The notes under the pieces: model-generated
What the model was told of the DNA's origin: nothing
The model's database searches: none
The model's input: only the letters and a program-made list of their open reading frames with translations
Translations under genes and position numbers: made by a program
In this document: positions 49,949-60,410 of the stretch, piece after piece
Layout: every line of letters starts with the position of its first letter
How positions within the stretch are numbered: the first letter of the stretch is position 1
Source of the DNA: GCA-2748055 sp046485075
GTDB taxonomy: Bacteria > Bacteroidota > Bacteroidia > Bacteroidales > GCA-2748055
Direction of reading: 5' to 3'
Assembly: GCA_046485075.1 (NCBI GenBank)
Contig: JAWOHR010000067.1
Coordinates: 1-64,000 of the forward strand
Length of the DNA stretch: 64,000 nucleotides

Positions 49949-52900
49949 ATGAAACGATTAATATTGCTGTTGGTTGGATTAGCCGGCCTCACAGGCCTGA
50001 TGTTCTCCCAATCTGTTGACATTACGGGTAAAGTATCAGATCAGGCAACAGGGGAAGCCCTTCCCGGTGTAAACATCGTCGTAAAAGGCAGCGGTACCGG
50101 TTCGGTAACCGATGTGAACGGTCGTTACACCATCACATCCTCCTCCCCTGAATCGATCCTTGTATTCTCCTATGTGGGATATTCCGAACAGGAGATCCGC
50201 ACAGATAATGCCACCGTCATTGATGTGCAGATGGCAGAAGATATCGAAACCCTTGAAGAGGTGATGGTCATTGGATACGGCACCATTAAAAAGAGCGATC
50301 TCACCGGGGCTGTCTCCTCGGTCAAATCGGAAGCGGTAAAGGATATGCCGGTGCTGGGTATGGACCAGGCGCTCCAGGGAAGAGCTGCGGGCGTGATGGT
50401 CACCAACAACACAGGAGCCCCCGGGAGCGGGGTCTCCATAAAGGTAAGGGGCATCGGTTCCATTGCAAGGAGCAATGAACCCCTCTATGTGATCGACGGT
50501 GTGCCTCTGGACAATACCCAGATCAGCAATCCGCAGACCGGCAGTTCGGGCGACCGGATCAACCCCATGTCAAATATCAACCCTGACGACATCGAATCCA
50601 TCGAAGTGCTGAAGGACCCAGCATCCTGTGCAATATATGGTGCCCGTGGTGCCAACGGTGTGGTACTGATCTCCACCAAAAGGGGGAAAAAGGGAGCCAA
50701 TATCGTGGAATTCAGCAGCTACTACGGGATCTCCCAGGTTACCAACCGGATAGATCTGATGAACTCCAAAGAGTACCAGAGGCTGGTTTACGAGGGGCTT
50801 CGAAAGAAGCGGACGCCGCTGGCAAGTCCGTTGTACATCTCCGACGAGGAAGTGGAGATGTATGACACCGACTGGCAGGATGCCATTTTCAGGAACGCTG
50901 CCACATACAATGTAAACCTGCAGACCAGGGGAGGAAATGAAAGGGCCACCTACTCCATAAGCGGCGGATACTATAATACCGAGGGGGTTGTCATTAATAC
51001 CGGTTTTGAACGGTACAGTCTCCGGGCCAACGTGGATATGAACCTTTCCGACAGGGTAAAGGTGGGAACAAGCATGTCGCTGGCCCGTTCGGAGGGTGAA
51101 CGACAGCGAAACAGCACCTCCAGTGCCCAGGCTGACAACAACAAACAAACCGGTGGTCCAGTGGTCATGTCAGCACTCACCTCCAGTCCGGTTTATCCAG
51201 TTTACGACTCGCTGGGTAATTATGGAATCGACCTCCGGAATAAGGCCATTGCCAACCCTGTGATGCTGGCCAGGGAACAAAGCCTGGACTACTTTACCAA
51301 CCGGGTGATCGGGAATGCATACCTGGACTGGGAGATCATCGAAGGGCTCACCTTTCACACCCTGTTCGGAACAGACCTTCGTGATACCAAGGAGAACTTT
51401 TTCTGGGCGCCCTATTACTACCCCGACGACGGGTTGAAGATGCCGGGTTCGGCCAGGACCTCGGATAATACAACCTACGGAATCTCCTGGGTGTGGACCA
51501 ATACCCTCAGTTACACAAAAACACTTGGTGAACACAGCTTTACCATCATGGCGGGCCATGAAGCCTCACACATTCAAAATGAACTCACCTATACCGAGGT
51601 GGGCGGAATGCCCATCAGTGATATTACCACATTTGCTTCCTCCCCCGCCATCCTTTCTGCTGAAAACTTTTACAGTGCCAGTGCACTTGAATCCTATTTC
51701 GGAAGAATTAACTATGCCTTTAAGGGAAGGTATCTTCTGCAGATGAATGTAAGAAGGGATGGTTCATCACGCTTCGGGGAAGATAAACGCTGGGGAGTGT
51801 TTCCGGCAGCATCGGTTGGCTGGAATATGGCCGGGGAATCTTTTATGGATGGGGTGAAGTTTATTACCCAACTGAAGCCCAGGTTCAGCTACGGAATTAC
51901 GGGGAACCAGGAGGTGGGTGATTACTCATGGCGGGGATCCTATATGGTTGGTATCATCCCGAATGCCTATGATGTGGACAATGAGGTAATGAACTACCTT
52001 TCCCAACTGGGGGGAAGGTATACCACCATCTCCGATTACGGCTACTCCTGGGAGCAGCACACGACCCTCAACGCGGGTCTGGATCTCTCATTCTTCAACA
52101 ACAGGATCAACCTGAATCTGGACTATTACAACCGTGTCTCCGACAAATTGCTGCTGGAGGTTTCCCTCCCGGCCACAACCGGGATCGGCGGGGCCTGGAA
52201 TAATGCAGGGAAAGTGACCAACAAAGGGGTGGAAGTAGCCATCATGACCCACAATACATCGGGTAAGTTCAAATGGACCACCGATTTCAATATTGCCTTC
52301 AATAAATTTACCGTCAATGAACTGCTGGTGGATAGCATCAAGGGATACAACAGTATCCTCATTGAAGGGCAGGGTCTGAACTTCTTCACCTATGAGCGGG
52401 AACCCTTGGTGGACAGCGTCACCGGTCATGTGGTTCTGGTGGATCAGAATGGCGACGGATCGGTCACCTATGGTGGTGGTAACGCAGATAAAACCATCAC
52501 GGGTTATCCGCTACCCATGTTTTTTGGAGGAATCACCAACACCTTTGAATATAAAGGATTCGATCTCTCCATCTTCTTCCAGTTTGTGTATGGAAATGAT
52601 ATATACAATGCCACACGGCAGACCCTTGATGATTACCAGGTGGCATCGGGACTTTCGGTGGGAGTAAACGGGACCTCTGAAGCGTTTATTGGCAGGTTTA
52701 TCCCGGTCGATGTGACCGATGATCAGGGAAATGTAATATGGCCAAGAAATGTAATTACCCCGCATCCCACCACAAACTATGCAGGAAACAATATCGACCA
52801 GAGGGAGGGGCACAACGGATGGATCGAAGATGGCTCCTACCTGAGGTTGAAGACACTTACTTTCGGATACACATTGCCCAAAAAGTGGCTCAGCAGGATA

Positions 52901-53089
52901 AAGATGGCCAGCGCCCGTATCTATTTCTCCACCAATAACCTGTGGACGCTGACCAACTATTCCGGTTTCGATCCAGAGGTAAGTACCATTACCGGCGAAA
53001 ACATCGGGGCGAACCTTTCTCCCGGGATTGATGCAGGGGCCTATCCCCAGTCGAAGACCTATGTATTCGGATTTAACATGACCTTTTAA
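49949..53089 (+). CDS. SusC/RagA-type TonB-dependent outer-membrane transporter
   Basis: This 1046-residue protein has a signal peptide (ending near LMFSQ), a carboxypeptidase-regulatory-like domain (ITGKVSDQATGEALPGVNIV, about 25-100), a plug domain (VIGYGTIKKSDLTGAVSSV, PLYVIDGVPLDNTQI, EVLKDPASCAIYGARGANGV) and a 22-strand barrel ending in a terminal Phe (YVFGFNMTF). It imports oligosaccharides across the outer membrane with SusD as lid, powered by TonB. susD starts 12 bp after it. There is no anti-sigma (FecR-like) signalling extension at the N terminus. Confidence 0.97.
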   Translation: MKRLILLLVGLAGLTGLMFSQSVDITGKVSDQATGEALPGVNIVVKGSGTGSVTDVNGRYTITSSSPESILVFSYVGYSEQEIRTDNATVIDVQMAEDIETLEEVMVIGYGTIKKSDLTGAVSSVKSEAVKDMPVLGMDQALQGRAAGVMVTNNTGAPGSGVSIKVRGIGSIARSNEPLYVIDGVPLDNTQISNPQTGSSGDRINPMSNINPDDIESIEVLKDPASCAIYGARGANGVVLISTKRGKKGANIVEFSSYYGISQVTNRIDLMNSKEYQRLVYEGLRKKRTPLASPLYISDEEVEMYDTDWQDAIFRNAATYNVNLQTRGGNERATYSISGGYYNTEGVVINTGFERYSLRANVDMNLSDRVKVGTSMSLARSEGERQRNSTSSAQADNNKQTGGPVVMSALTSSPVYPVYDSLGNYGIDLRNKAIANPVMLAREQSLDYFTNRVIGNAYLDWEIIEGLTFHTLFGTDLRDTKENFFWAPYYYPDDGLKMPGSARTSDNTTYGISWVWTNTLSYTKTLGEHSFTIMAGHEASHIQNELTYTEVGGMPISDITTFASSPAILSAENFYSASALESYFGRINYAFKGRYLLQMNVRRDGSSRFGEDKRWGVFPAASVGWNMAGESFMDGVKFITQLKPRFSYGITGNQEVGDYSWRGSYMVGIIPNAYDVDNEVMNYLSQLGGRYTTISDYGYSWEQHTTLNAGLDLSFFNNRINLNLDYYNRVSDKLLLEVSLPATTGIGGAWNNAGKVTNKGVEVAIMTHNTSGKFKWTTDFNIAFNKFTVNELLVDSIKGYNSILIEGQGLNFFTYEREPLVDSVTGHVVLVDQNGDGSVTYGGGNADKTITGYPLPMFFGGITNTFEYKGFDLSIFFQFVYGNDIYNATRQTLDDYQVASGLSVGVNGTSEAFIGRFIPVDVTDDQGNVIWPRNVITPHPTTNYAGNNIDQREGHNGWIEDGSYLRLKTLTFGYTLPKKWLSRIKMASARIYFSTNNLWTLTNYSGFDPEVSTITGENIGANLSPGIDAGAYPQSKTYVFGFNMTF

Positions 53090-53101
53090 ACTGCGACCGC
53101 C

Positions 53102-54637
53102 ATGAAACCAATCATCAGAAAAATAAGCGTTTGCATCACTGCGCTCATGCTCCTTTCGGCATGCAGCGACGAATTCCTGAACGAGGTTCCCCGGGACCAG
53201 ATCGACCTGGAAAATTTCTTTACCAAACCGGTGGATGCGGAGATCGGGCTGACCGGGGGATATGCCAAGGTCATCTCCAAGCATACCATGGCCAACCTCT
53301 TCTGGTTCATGGTTTCGGCCGATGAAATAACAGCGGCCAACCATGCCAATTCCGGAATGGGTTCAGGCGACCACCGCGACCTGACCACCTCCTCCCTTTG
53401 GGGCATGCTCGGCACCTATACAGTTCCCTACGCGGGGATTGTAAATCTGAATGTGCTCTTACAGAAGGTGCCGGATATTCCCGACTCGCAGTTTGCCGGG
53501 ACCAGGAAAAACGAGATCCTGGGCGAGGCTCACTTCCTCAGAGGCTATGCTTATTACCTGCTGGCCATGGTATTCAGGGATGTTCCTCTCCAGACAGAAG
53601 TCCCTACCAGTTCCAACCCAGGGGATAACTACATGAACAGCAGTCCCCAATCCGAAATACTTGATCAGGCCATGTCAGATTTCGAAGAGGCTATCAGGAT
53701 CATGCCCGATCGACTTTCCGGGATGTCAGATCATGATGTGCGTGGTCGGGGCAGCAAATGGGCCGCACTGGCATTTAAAGCCAGGATCCATATGTGGAGG
53801 GGTGAATGGACCGAAGCATTCAATGCCTGCCAGGCCATCATTGATGGTGGATTATTTAAAATCACCCCAAGATGGATCGATATTTTTTCAGGTGAGAACG
53901 ACAACGAGGAGGTAATCTGGCAGAGCCAGGGGCAGTCGCGCGAAGAGTATGATTTTATAGGAGTTTATCGCTGGTATTGCGACAACGATCCCACTGCCCC
54001 GGCTCCCCCGTTTATGGTGGAGAAAAAGCTGACCGACATGTTTGAACAACCCTACAAGGATGTGCGGCTGGAGTATTCGGTCAGGGCCATTGGCAGAAGT
54101 GCCGGTGTGCCCAATTACGGGGGCAGGAACGTCAAGCATTTTCATGTTCCATCGGGTGAGATCATCGAAGGGGTATCGGACGAGTCGAGGGATAAAAACT
54201 TTCCCCTCATGCGCCTGTCGGAGGTGCATCTGATGAAAGCAGAAGCCATCATCCAGTCGGGATATACTCTGGGAACAGCCGCTGAGGTATTGGACATTCT
54301 CAATGAACTGCGGGCTAGAGCTGCCGATCCTGCCTTTGAACCCAGGGAGGAGGATAAACGGTATGATTACGAGGCGAATCTGGGTTGCGAAGGGATTGCA
54401 CCACTTACCATAGATCAGGTCAATTTACAGGCCCTCAAGGATGAGAAATACCGGGAACTATGCATGGAGGCTGTCCGCTGGATCGACCTGTTGCGCTGGA
54501 GCGGCATGGAGGATAATTATGCTTCCGTGATGGCTTTGGTCAACGCTTCCAGCGTGGACAGGCTCTATGCAGCCATCCCACAGGAACAGATTGATGCCAA
54601 CCATGGTGTACTGGAGCAGAATCCGGGGTACAACTAA
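53102..54637 (+). CDS. SusD/RagB-family glycan-binding lipoprotein
   Basis: This 511-residue protein has a lipoprotein signal (ALMLLSACSDEF, Cys about 21). TPR-like helices carry the glycan-binding site: NEILGEAHFLRGYAYYLL is the classic SusD motif, with WAALAFKARIHMWRGEW later. The C-terminal RELCMEAVRWIDLLRWSGM block is also diagnostic. It sits on the outer leaflet and covers the SusC channel. It lies between SusC and GH78 with gaps of 12 and 18 bp. Confidence 0.96.
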   Translation: MKPIIRKISVCITALMLLSACSDEFLNEVPRDQIDLENFFTKPVDAEIGLTGGYAKVISKHTMANLFWFMVSADEITAANHANSGMGSGDHRDLTTSSLWGMLGTYTVPYAGIVNLNVLLQKVPDIPDSQFAGTRKNEILGEAHFLRGYAYYLLAMVFRDVPLQTEVPTSSNPGDNYMNSSPQSEILDQAMSDFEEAIRIMPDRLSGMSDHDVRGRGSKWAALAFKARIHMWRGEWTEAFNACQAIIDGGLFKITPRWIDIFSGENDNEEVIWQSQGQSREEYDFIGVYRWYCDNDPTAPAPPFMVEKKLTDMFEQPYKDVRLEYSVRAIGRSAGVPNYGGRNVKHFHVPSGEIIEGVSDESRDKNFPLMRLSEVHLMKAEAIIQSGYTLGTAAEVLDILNELRARAADPAFEPREEDKRYDYEANLGCEGIAPLTIDQVNLQALKDEKYRELCMEAVRWIDLLRWSGMEDNYASVMALVNASSVDRLYAAIPQEQIDANHGVLEQNPGYN

Positions 54638-54655
54638 TCTCAGCAAGAAGTGTTG

Positions 54656-57064
54656 ATGAGGGGAAAATACAGGAATATTGCCAGGGTTCTGCACGATGTG
54701 TTCATCCTGTTTCTGGTCATTACCAGCCTGCCAGATCCTTTATGGTCTCAGGAAAACAAGATCCTGGTCAATACCGACTGGGACCATGAACGTCACGCAT
54801 GGAGCGCATCCTGGATTACGCATCCCGAATGCTTACGTACCGAATACGGGGTATATAACCTTAGAAACCGGTTTTCACTGGAAGTGGTCCCCGATACCCA
54901 GTTCGTATACGTTTCGGCCGACAACCGGTACCGCCTGTTGGTCAACGGAACAGAGGTTGCCATGGGACCCGCAAGGGGCTCCCTGATGTATTGGCGTTAT
55001 GAGACCATCGATATCGCCCCTTACCTGGTGGAAGGGGAGAATCTCATTGCCGCGGAGGTTTATAATTTCGGATTGCTTCGTCCCGATGCACAATTCTCCT
55101 ATCAGACCGCCTTTATCCTGCAGGCCGAAGGCGCACCACAGTTAAATACGCCGGGTAGCTGGGTCATTCAGCAGAACCATGCCTACACTCCTGTTAAAGT
55201 AACCAGGGAGGTGGTAAAAGGTTACTACGTGGCCGGACCCACTGACCGGATCGAAGGGTCGGAATATCCCTGGGGATGGGAAGAGATTGAATTTGATGAT
55301 TCCGGGTGGGCCACACCGGTGGTCATCACCAAGGGTGTGGGCAGGGGTTATATGCACGGGGTACCCTGGATGCTGGTTCCCAGAAATATTCCTATGCTGG
55401 AGCAGCGACCCGAGCCTATCTCCGTCATTCGGTTTGCCGAGGGTATCCATCCACATCCCGGTTTTACCTCGGGAGATCACCCCCTGACCATTCCGCCTGA
55501 AACTTCCTGTAAAATTTTGCTCGACCAGGAGTTTCTGACCACCACCTTCCCCATGATTAACCTCAGCGGAGGAGAGGGTGCCCGGCTCAAAATCACCTAT
55601 GCGGAGACCCTTTACCAGGAGGATCTGCGGAAGGGCGACCGGAACCAGGTGGAGGGAAAAAAGATGATCGGGTATTATGACCTGATCCTGCCCGAAGGGG
55701 GAGCAAACCGACCTTACAGAACCCTGTCCACACGCACTTACAGGTACATTCAACTGGAGATTGCCACGGGAAGTGATCCGCTAACAATCCATGAGTTGAA
55801 GGGAATCTTCACAGCCTATCCCTTTGAAAGAAATGCACATGTTTCCACCGGTGATTCCTTCCATGACCATCTCCAGAATATTGGCTGGAGAACAGCCCGT
55901 CTCTGTGCTGCAGAAACCTACATGGATTGTCCCTACTATGAGCAACTTCAATACCTGGGCGACACCAGGATTCAGTCGCTGATTTCTCTTTATGTTTCAG
56001 GTGATGACAGGCTTATGAGAAATGCCCTGTTGCAGGCGGACCAATCAAGGCTTTCCGACGGACTCACCCTATCGAGGGCCCCGTCGGCCATTCCACAGAT
56101 CATACCACCCTTCTCCCTCTATTGGGTCGATATGGTGCATGATTATTACATGCACCGGCGGGACGATCTGTTTGTTGAATCGTTCCTTCCCGGCATAGAG
56201 TCAGTACTTGGATGGTTCCAGCGCCGGATGAGAAGCGACGGCATCATGGGCGGACTCGAATGGCTTAACTTCACCGACTGGACCGACGGATTCATGGTAG
56301 GTTCCCCACCGGGCGTTGATCTGGGCGGATCAGCCCTGATCAGCCTCAATTATGCCTATGCGCTTGACCGGGCCTCTGAGCTGTTTGACCATTTCGGGGA
56401 TACCCTTCAGGCCGCTGAGTACAGCAACCTGTCCCAAAAGATTAAAAAAGCGGTATTCACCCTCTGTTTTGACCCGCAGCGTAGCCTGTTGGCCGACACT
56501 CCTGACAAAGACAGCTTTTCGCAGCATACCAACCTATTCGGTATCCTCACCAACTGTATTCCTGTCTCCCGTCAATCCAGCGTGATGGAACTTGTGATGC
56601 ATGACCCATCACTCGTACAGACCACCATCTATTACCGTTTCTACCTCTTCCAGGCCATGTTCAAAGCAGGAATGGGCGATCTGTACCTTTCACAGCTGGA
56701 TCCCTGGATAGAGATGATCGGCAAGGGACTCACCACCTGGGAAGAGGGTGATTACGATGAGCGATCCGATTGTCATGCATGGGGCTCCTCGCCCAACTAC
56801 CACCTGCTCTCCATTGTTTGTGGAATCAATCCCATTTCCCCCGGTTTCCGCGAGATCTCTGTCACTCCCAACCTTGGACAGCTTGAGCATGTCGAGGCCT
56901 CCATGCCCCATCCAGACGGAACCATTACGACGGTTTTTGATCACAAACCCGGGAAAAAACTGGTAGCCACCGTCCACCTGCCCCCGGGAACCACGGGAGT
57001 GTTACAGTGGGGTGGACATACCAGGACACTTGCCCCGGGGGAACAAACTTTTACCCTGAAATGA
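54656..57064 (+). CDS. GH78 alpha-L-rhamnosidase-like enzyme
   Basis: About 802 residues from the ATG at 54656 (MRGKYRNIARVL), preceded by AGCAAGAAG; in-frame GTG at 54650 and TTG at 54653 are less likely. A signal segment ends near LWSQE. The N-terminal beta-sandwiches (FVYVSADNRYRLLVNGTEVA, APYLVEGENLIAAEVYNFG) precede the (alpha/alpha)6 barrel with YMDCPYYEQLQYLGDTRIQ, where Glu429 is the candidate general acid, and the C-terminal GH78 domain. The family inverts alpha-L-rhamnosides. This subgroup with PYYEQLQYLGD is large and substrates vary. Its stop overlaps the GH42 start by 4 bp. Confidence 0.86.
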   Translation: MRGKYRNIARVLHDVFILFLVITSLPDPLWSQENKILVNTDWDHERHAWSASWITHPECLRTEYGVYNLRNRFSLEVVPDTQFVYVSADNRYRLLVNGTEVAMGPARGSLMYWRYETIDIAPYLVEGENLIAAEVYNFGLLRPDAQFSYQTAFILQAEGAPQLNTPGSWVIQQNHAYTPVKVTREVVKGYYVAGPTDRIEGSEYPWGWEEIEFDDSGWATPVVITKGVGRGYMHGVPWMLVPRNIPMLEQRPEPISVIRFAEGIHPHPGFTSGDHPLTIPPETSCKILLDQEFLTTTFPMINLSGGEGARLKITYAETLYQEDLRKGDRNQVEGKKMIGYYDLILPEGGANRPYRTLSTRTYRYIQLEIATGSDPLTIHELKGIFTAYPFERNAHVSTGDSFHDHLQNIGWRTARLCAAETYMDCPYYEQLQYLGDTRIQSLISLYVSGDDRLMRNALLQADQSRLSDGLTLSRAPSAIPQIIPPFSLYWVDMVHDYYMHRRDDLFVESFLPGIESVLGWFQRRMRSDGIMGGLEWLNFTDWTDGFMVGSPPGVDLGGSALISLNYAYALDRASELFDHFGDTLQAAEYSNLSQKIKKAVFTLCFDPQRSLLADTPDKDSFSQHTNLFGILTNCIPVSRQSSVMELVMHDPSLVQTTIYYRFYLFQAMFKAGMGDLYLSQLDPWIEMIGKGLTTWEEGDYDERSDCHAWGSSPNYHLLSIVCGINPISPGFREISVTPNLGQLEHVEASMPHPDGTITTVFDHKPGKKLVATVHLPPGTTGVLQWGGHTRTLAPGEQTFTLK

Positions 57065-58767
57065 AAGGGATTCCATTCATAGGGACCCTTTGCATACTGC
57101 TACTCACACCGGGTTGCACGGAATCCGTTAAGAAAGCTGCAGAAGCCCCTGCAGCCGGAGTGGCTGTTTCACCCATGCAGATCGGCATCTCCTACTATCC
57201 GGAACAGCGACCCAGGGAGTCGTGGAATGAGGATTTTGATCTGCTGGTGGAGGCCGGGATCAAAAGGATCCGTATTGGTGAATTCGCCTGGTCGACCCTG
57301 GAACCGGGGGAGGGCCAGTTCGATTTTCAATGTTTTGATGATTGCATTGAACTTGCCCAGCGATACGGGATCCAGGTGGTCATGTGCACCCCCACTGCCG
57401 CTCCTCCGGTCTGGCTGGTTGAGAAACATCCGGAGATCCTGCCGGTTAATGCCGATAAACAACGAAATACCTTTGGGGGCAGGCAGCACAGGTGTTACAA
57501 TGCCCCGGCATACGAGCAATATACCCGCATCATTGTCCATAAGCTGTCGGCCCGTTATGCCCACCATCCCAACGTGGTGGCCTGGCAGATTGACAACGAA
57601 ATGGGTGGTGAGCAGAAAAGGTGTTACTGTGATTTCTGCCGGGATTCTTTTCAGCTCTACCTGGCCGAAAGGTATGTGGATGTGGCGACCCTCAACAAGC
57701 GGTGGGGAAACGCATTCTGGTCACTGGATTACCAGCAGTTCGGACAGGTCACCCTCCCCTACCGGTACAATGCCACCCTGATGCTCAAGCACCACCCTTC
57801 GCTGGAACTTGAATTTTCCAGGTTCAGCTCCGCATCCATTATCAGGTACTGCAACATGCAGGCCTCCATCATCAGGGAATACAATCCCCAGGCATTGGTA
57901 ACCACCAACCAGTTTGCCTATGAATGGGGTGACAACCTGAATTCCTTTGAATTAAACCTGGAACTGGATGCAGCCGGCTTTGACCTTTACACCACTCAAA
58001 AACACCAGCTGGCTTTTTATGCCGATCTGAACCGGAGTCTGAACTCCGGACCAAACTGGATCATGGAATACGGAACCGACACACCTGATCTATACGCTGA
58101 GATGGAACTCCTTGAATCAAGGGGAGTAGAGTGGCTCTACTTTTTCAAACTTAATCCTTTCCCTGCCGGCATGGAGCAATCGCCCGCATCCCTGCTCACC
58201 ATTACTGGAGGGCTGACTAAAAATTTCCAGGTCATAAAAGCGTGGAATCATAACCTGGAGGAGCGCAGGACGGTGATCATGAAAGAACCTGAGACCGGAC
58301 TTTTCTATGACTTTGACTGTTCCTGGGCGCTGGCCCAGGAGGGATGGGGGAGCTACAGGGAAAACCTGGTTTACCAGGCCTGTGTGATCGACACCATCTA
58401 CCGGGCACTCTACGCACCTGGCAACCCTGTCAGAATATTTCACACTCCCGGGCAGTTTCAGAAAGTAAAGCGACTAATCCTGCCTCAGCAGGTGATCCAC
58501 AGACCCGAATTGGAAAGCGCTGTTTTGCAATTCATTCATTCGGGAGGAACGGTGATCACCACCCACAACCTGTTCATGAAAAACACGGATAATGTTTACC
58601 TGACGCGGACTCCCGATATCTACGAAAAGGTGATGAACCGGCCAGGGGAATTTTTCGTGGATACACCCGTTGAATCCGTGGAGTACAGCTATGGAAAGGG
58701 CAAACTGATCGTGGTACCGGGGGATGCAGGTTGTGAGGCCTGGAGGAGGATCCTGAGGTCAATCTGA
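57061..58767 (+). CDS. GH42 beta-galactosidase, lipoprotein
   Basis: 568 residues from the ATG at 57061, overlapping the GH78 stop (ATGA); a longer frame exists only inside GH78. A lipoprotein signal ends at LLLTPGC. The TIM barrel has GISYYPEQRPRESWNEDFDLL, KRIRIGEFAWSTLEP, acid/base Glu180 in WQIDNEMGG, the metal-binding cysteines in KRCYCDFCRDSF and nucleophile Glu336 in WIMEYGTDTPD. A trimerisation-type domain follows. It acts on beta-galactosides, or in some Bacteroidota on beta-arabinopyranosides, in the periplasm. It belongs to the SusCD operon. Confidence 0.92.
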   Translation: MKGIPFIGTLCILLLTPGCTESVKKAAEAPAAGVAVSPMQIGISYYPEQRPRESWNEDFDLLVEAGIKRIRIGEFAWSTLEPGEGQFDFQCFDDCIELAQRYGIQVVMCTPTAAPPVWLVEKHPEILPVNADKQRNTFGGRQHRCYNAPAYEQYTRIIVHKLSARYAHHPNVVAWQIDNEMGGEQKRCYCDFCRDSFQLYLAERYVDVATLNKRWGNAFWSLDYQQFGQVTLPYRYNATLMLKHHPSLELEFSRFSSASIIRYCNMQASIIREYNPQALVTTNQFAYEWGDNLNSFELNLELDAAGFDLYTTQKHQLAFYADLNRSLNSGPNWIMEYGTDTPDLYAEMELLESRGVEWLYFFKLNPFPAGMEQSPASLLTITGGLTKNFQVIKAWNHNLEERRTVIMKEPETGLFYDFDCSWALAQEGWGSYRENLVYQACVIDTIYRALYAPGNPVRIFHTPGQFQKVKRLILPQQVIHRPELESAVLQFIHSGGTVITTHNLFMKNTDNVYLTRTPDIYEKVMNRPGEFFVDTPVESVEYSYGKGKLIVVPGDAGCEAWRRILRSI

Positions 58768-58812
58768 AACACAGCAAATGAGAAAACCTGCTGGTATGGT
58801 AAAAACATCTGA

Positions 58813-60399
58813 ATGAATATGGAATTCAACCTGAGTCGCCTGGATCTGATGATCGTTGTTGTCTATTTTGTGGGGATCATCATCTGGGGCCTTGTTCACT
58901 CCTCGCGAAAGAGTGCGGAGGACTACTTCCTGGGGGGCAGGGGGATGAAATGGCCCCTTGTGGGCCTCTCCATGTTTGCATTGGTGGTCTCAAGTTCAGC
59001 CCTTGTAGGTTGGGCAGGGGATGCATACAGCACCGGGATCTCGGTTTTTAACTATGCCATTTCCGGCGCCATCCTCGTGATCATTTTTACGCTGATCTTT
59101 TTCCTCCCCTTTTACATTAAAAATAAAATTTACACCCTTCCCGAATTCCTGGAAGGCAGGTACGATGTCAGAAGCCGCTATTACTTCTCGGGCCTGTCGA
59201 TTATCAGCTATACCTTTCTCGATGCCTCCATCACCCTCTATGCCGGTGCATTGATGCTGAAAATGATCTTTCCCTCCATGGAGATCTGGCAGCTGGTCAT
59301 CGGACTGGCCATCATTGCAGCCTCCTATACCATTATCGGGGGATTGTCTTCGGTGATGTGGGCAGATATGCTTCAGGCCCTTTTACTGATTACAGGATCA
59401 TGTGTGCTTACATTCACCGCATTCAAAAGCGCCGGTGGATGGAGCAGTATCATGGAACGGATGCCGGAAGGAATGCTGAACCTGGTCAGGCCTGCCAGGG
59501 ACCCCTCGGTTCCCTGGCCTGCACTGATATTCAGTCTGCCTTTGCTCGGTTTCTATTTTTGGGGAATCAGTCAGACCATGGTTCAACGCACGCTCAGCGC
59601 TAAAAACCTGAACCACGGGAGATGGGGAAATCTCTTTGCCGCGGGACTTAATTTTGTCATCTTCTTTGTGATGGTACTTCCCGGAATCGCCGGAAGAGTG
59701 CTCTTCCCCGATCTGGAAAATGCAAATATGATCTACCCGATGCTGGTCTTTAAGCTCCTCCCGGTCGGGTTGATCGGGCTTGTGCTGGCAGGATTCCTGG
59801 CTGCACTCACCTCAACCCTCAGCGCTATCCTGAATTCAGCCTCCACCCTTTTTACCATGGACATCGCCCTGAAAATAAATCCTGCCCTGTCGGGGAAAAA
59901 GAAGGTGCTGGTGGGGAACATTGCCGGAGTGGCAATTGTGGCGGTGGCTGCCCTCTGGGCACCCAACGTGGGTAAATACGATTCCATTGTCAAATATTTC
60001 CAGGAATTACTCTCCTACATGACACCGCCCATTGTAACCCTGTTTGTCCTTGGACTATTCTGGAAACGAGCCAACTCCAGGGGAGCGTTTGCCGGACTGG
60101 TCACCGGGTTCCTGATGGCCGCCTTCTTCATCTTTTTCAAGGAGCTTTCACCCCTGAAAAACATCCATTTCCTCTATGCCGCACCCATTGTTTTTTCAAT
60201 CACCGCACTGGTCGTGGTCGCAGTAAGCCTTCTGACGCCGACCGAAACGGACGAGAACAGGCTGAAGTATGTCTGGACCCGGAAGATTTTCAGGCAGGAA
60301 ACAGTGGGACTGCAGGGTGTCGCCTGGTATAAAAACTTCAGGGTACTCTCCATCATCCTGCTGGCAATCACCTTGATCTTCTTTATCATCTGGAGGTAA
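58813..60399 (+). CDS. Sodium:solute symporter (SSS), PUL-associated
   Basis: This 528-residue inner-membrane protein has about 13-14 helices and SSS signatures (SAEDYFLGGRGMKWPLVGLSM, SSSALVGWAGDAY, GLIGLVLAGFLAALTSTLSA ILNSAS region). It imports a sugar with sodium. The first in-frame ATG (58813, MNMEF) is used; a second ATG is two codons later. It lies between GH42 and the GH94, so it likely brings the disaccharide or acid sugar that the phosphorylase uses. It differs from the 27.7-kb symporter in length and sequence, so they probably carry different sugars. Confidence 0.92.
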   Translation: MNMEFNLSRLDLMIVVVYFVGIIIWGLVHSSRKSAEDYFLGGRGMKWPLVGLSMFALVVSSSALVGWAGDAYSTGISVFNYAISGAILVIIFTLIFFLPFYIKNKIYTLPEFLEGRYDVRSRYYFSGLSIISYTFLDASITLYAGALMLKMIFPSMEIWQLVIGLAIIAASYTIIGGLSSVMWADMLQALLLITGSCVLTFTAFKSAGGWSSIMERMPEGMLNLVRPARDPSVPWPALIFSLPLLGFYFWGISQTMVQRTLSAKNLNHGRWGNLFAAGLNFVIFFVMVLPGIAGRVLFPDLENANMIYPMLVFKLLPVGLIGLVLAGFLAALTSTLSAILNSASTLFTMDIALKINPALSGKKKVLVGNIAGVAIVAVAALWAPNVGKYDSIVKYFQELLSYMTPPIVTLFVLGLFWKRANSRGAFAGLVTGFLMAAFFIFFKELSPLKNIHFLYAAPIVFSITALVVVAVSLLTPTETDENRLKYVWTRKIFRQETVGLQGVAWYKNFRVLSIILLAITLIFFIIWR

Positions 60400-60410
60400 A
60401 ACGAAAATAG

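Noticed and set aside
52511..53344. 277-codon antisense frame across the susC end and susD start
   Set aside because: Both SusC and SusD are intact and tightly spaced; a gene across their junction on the other strand is not credible.
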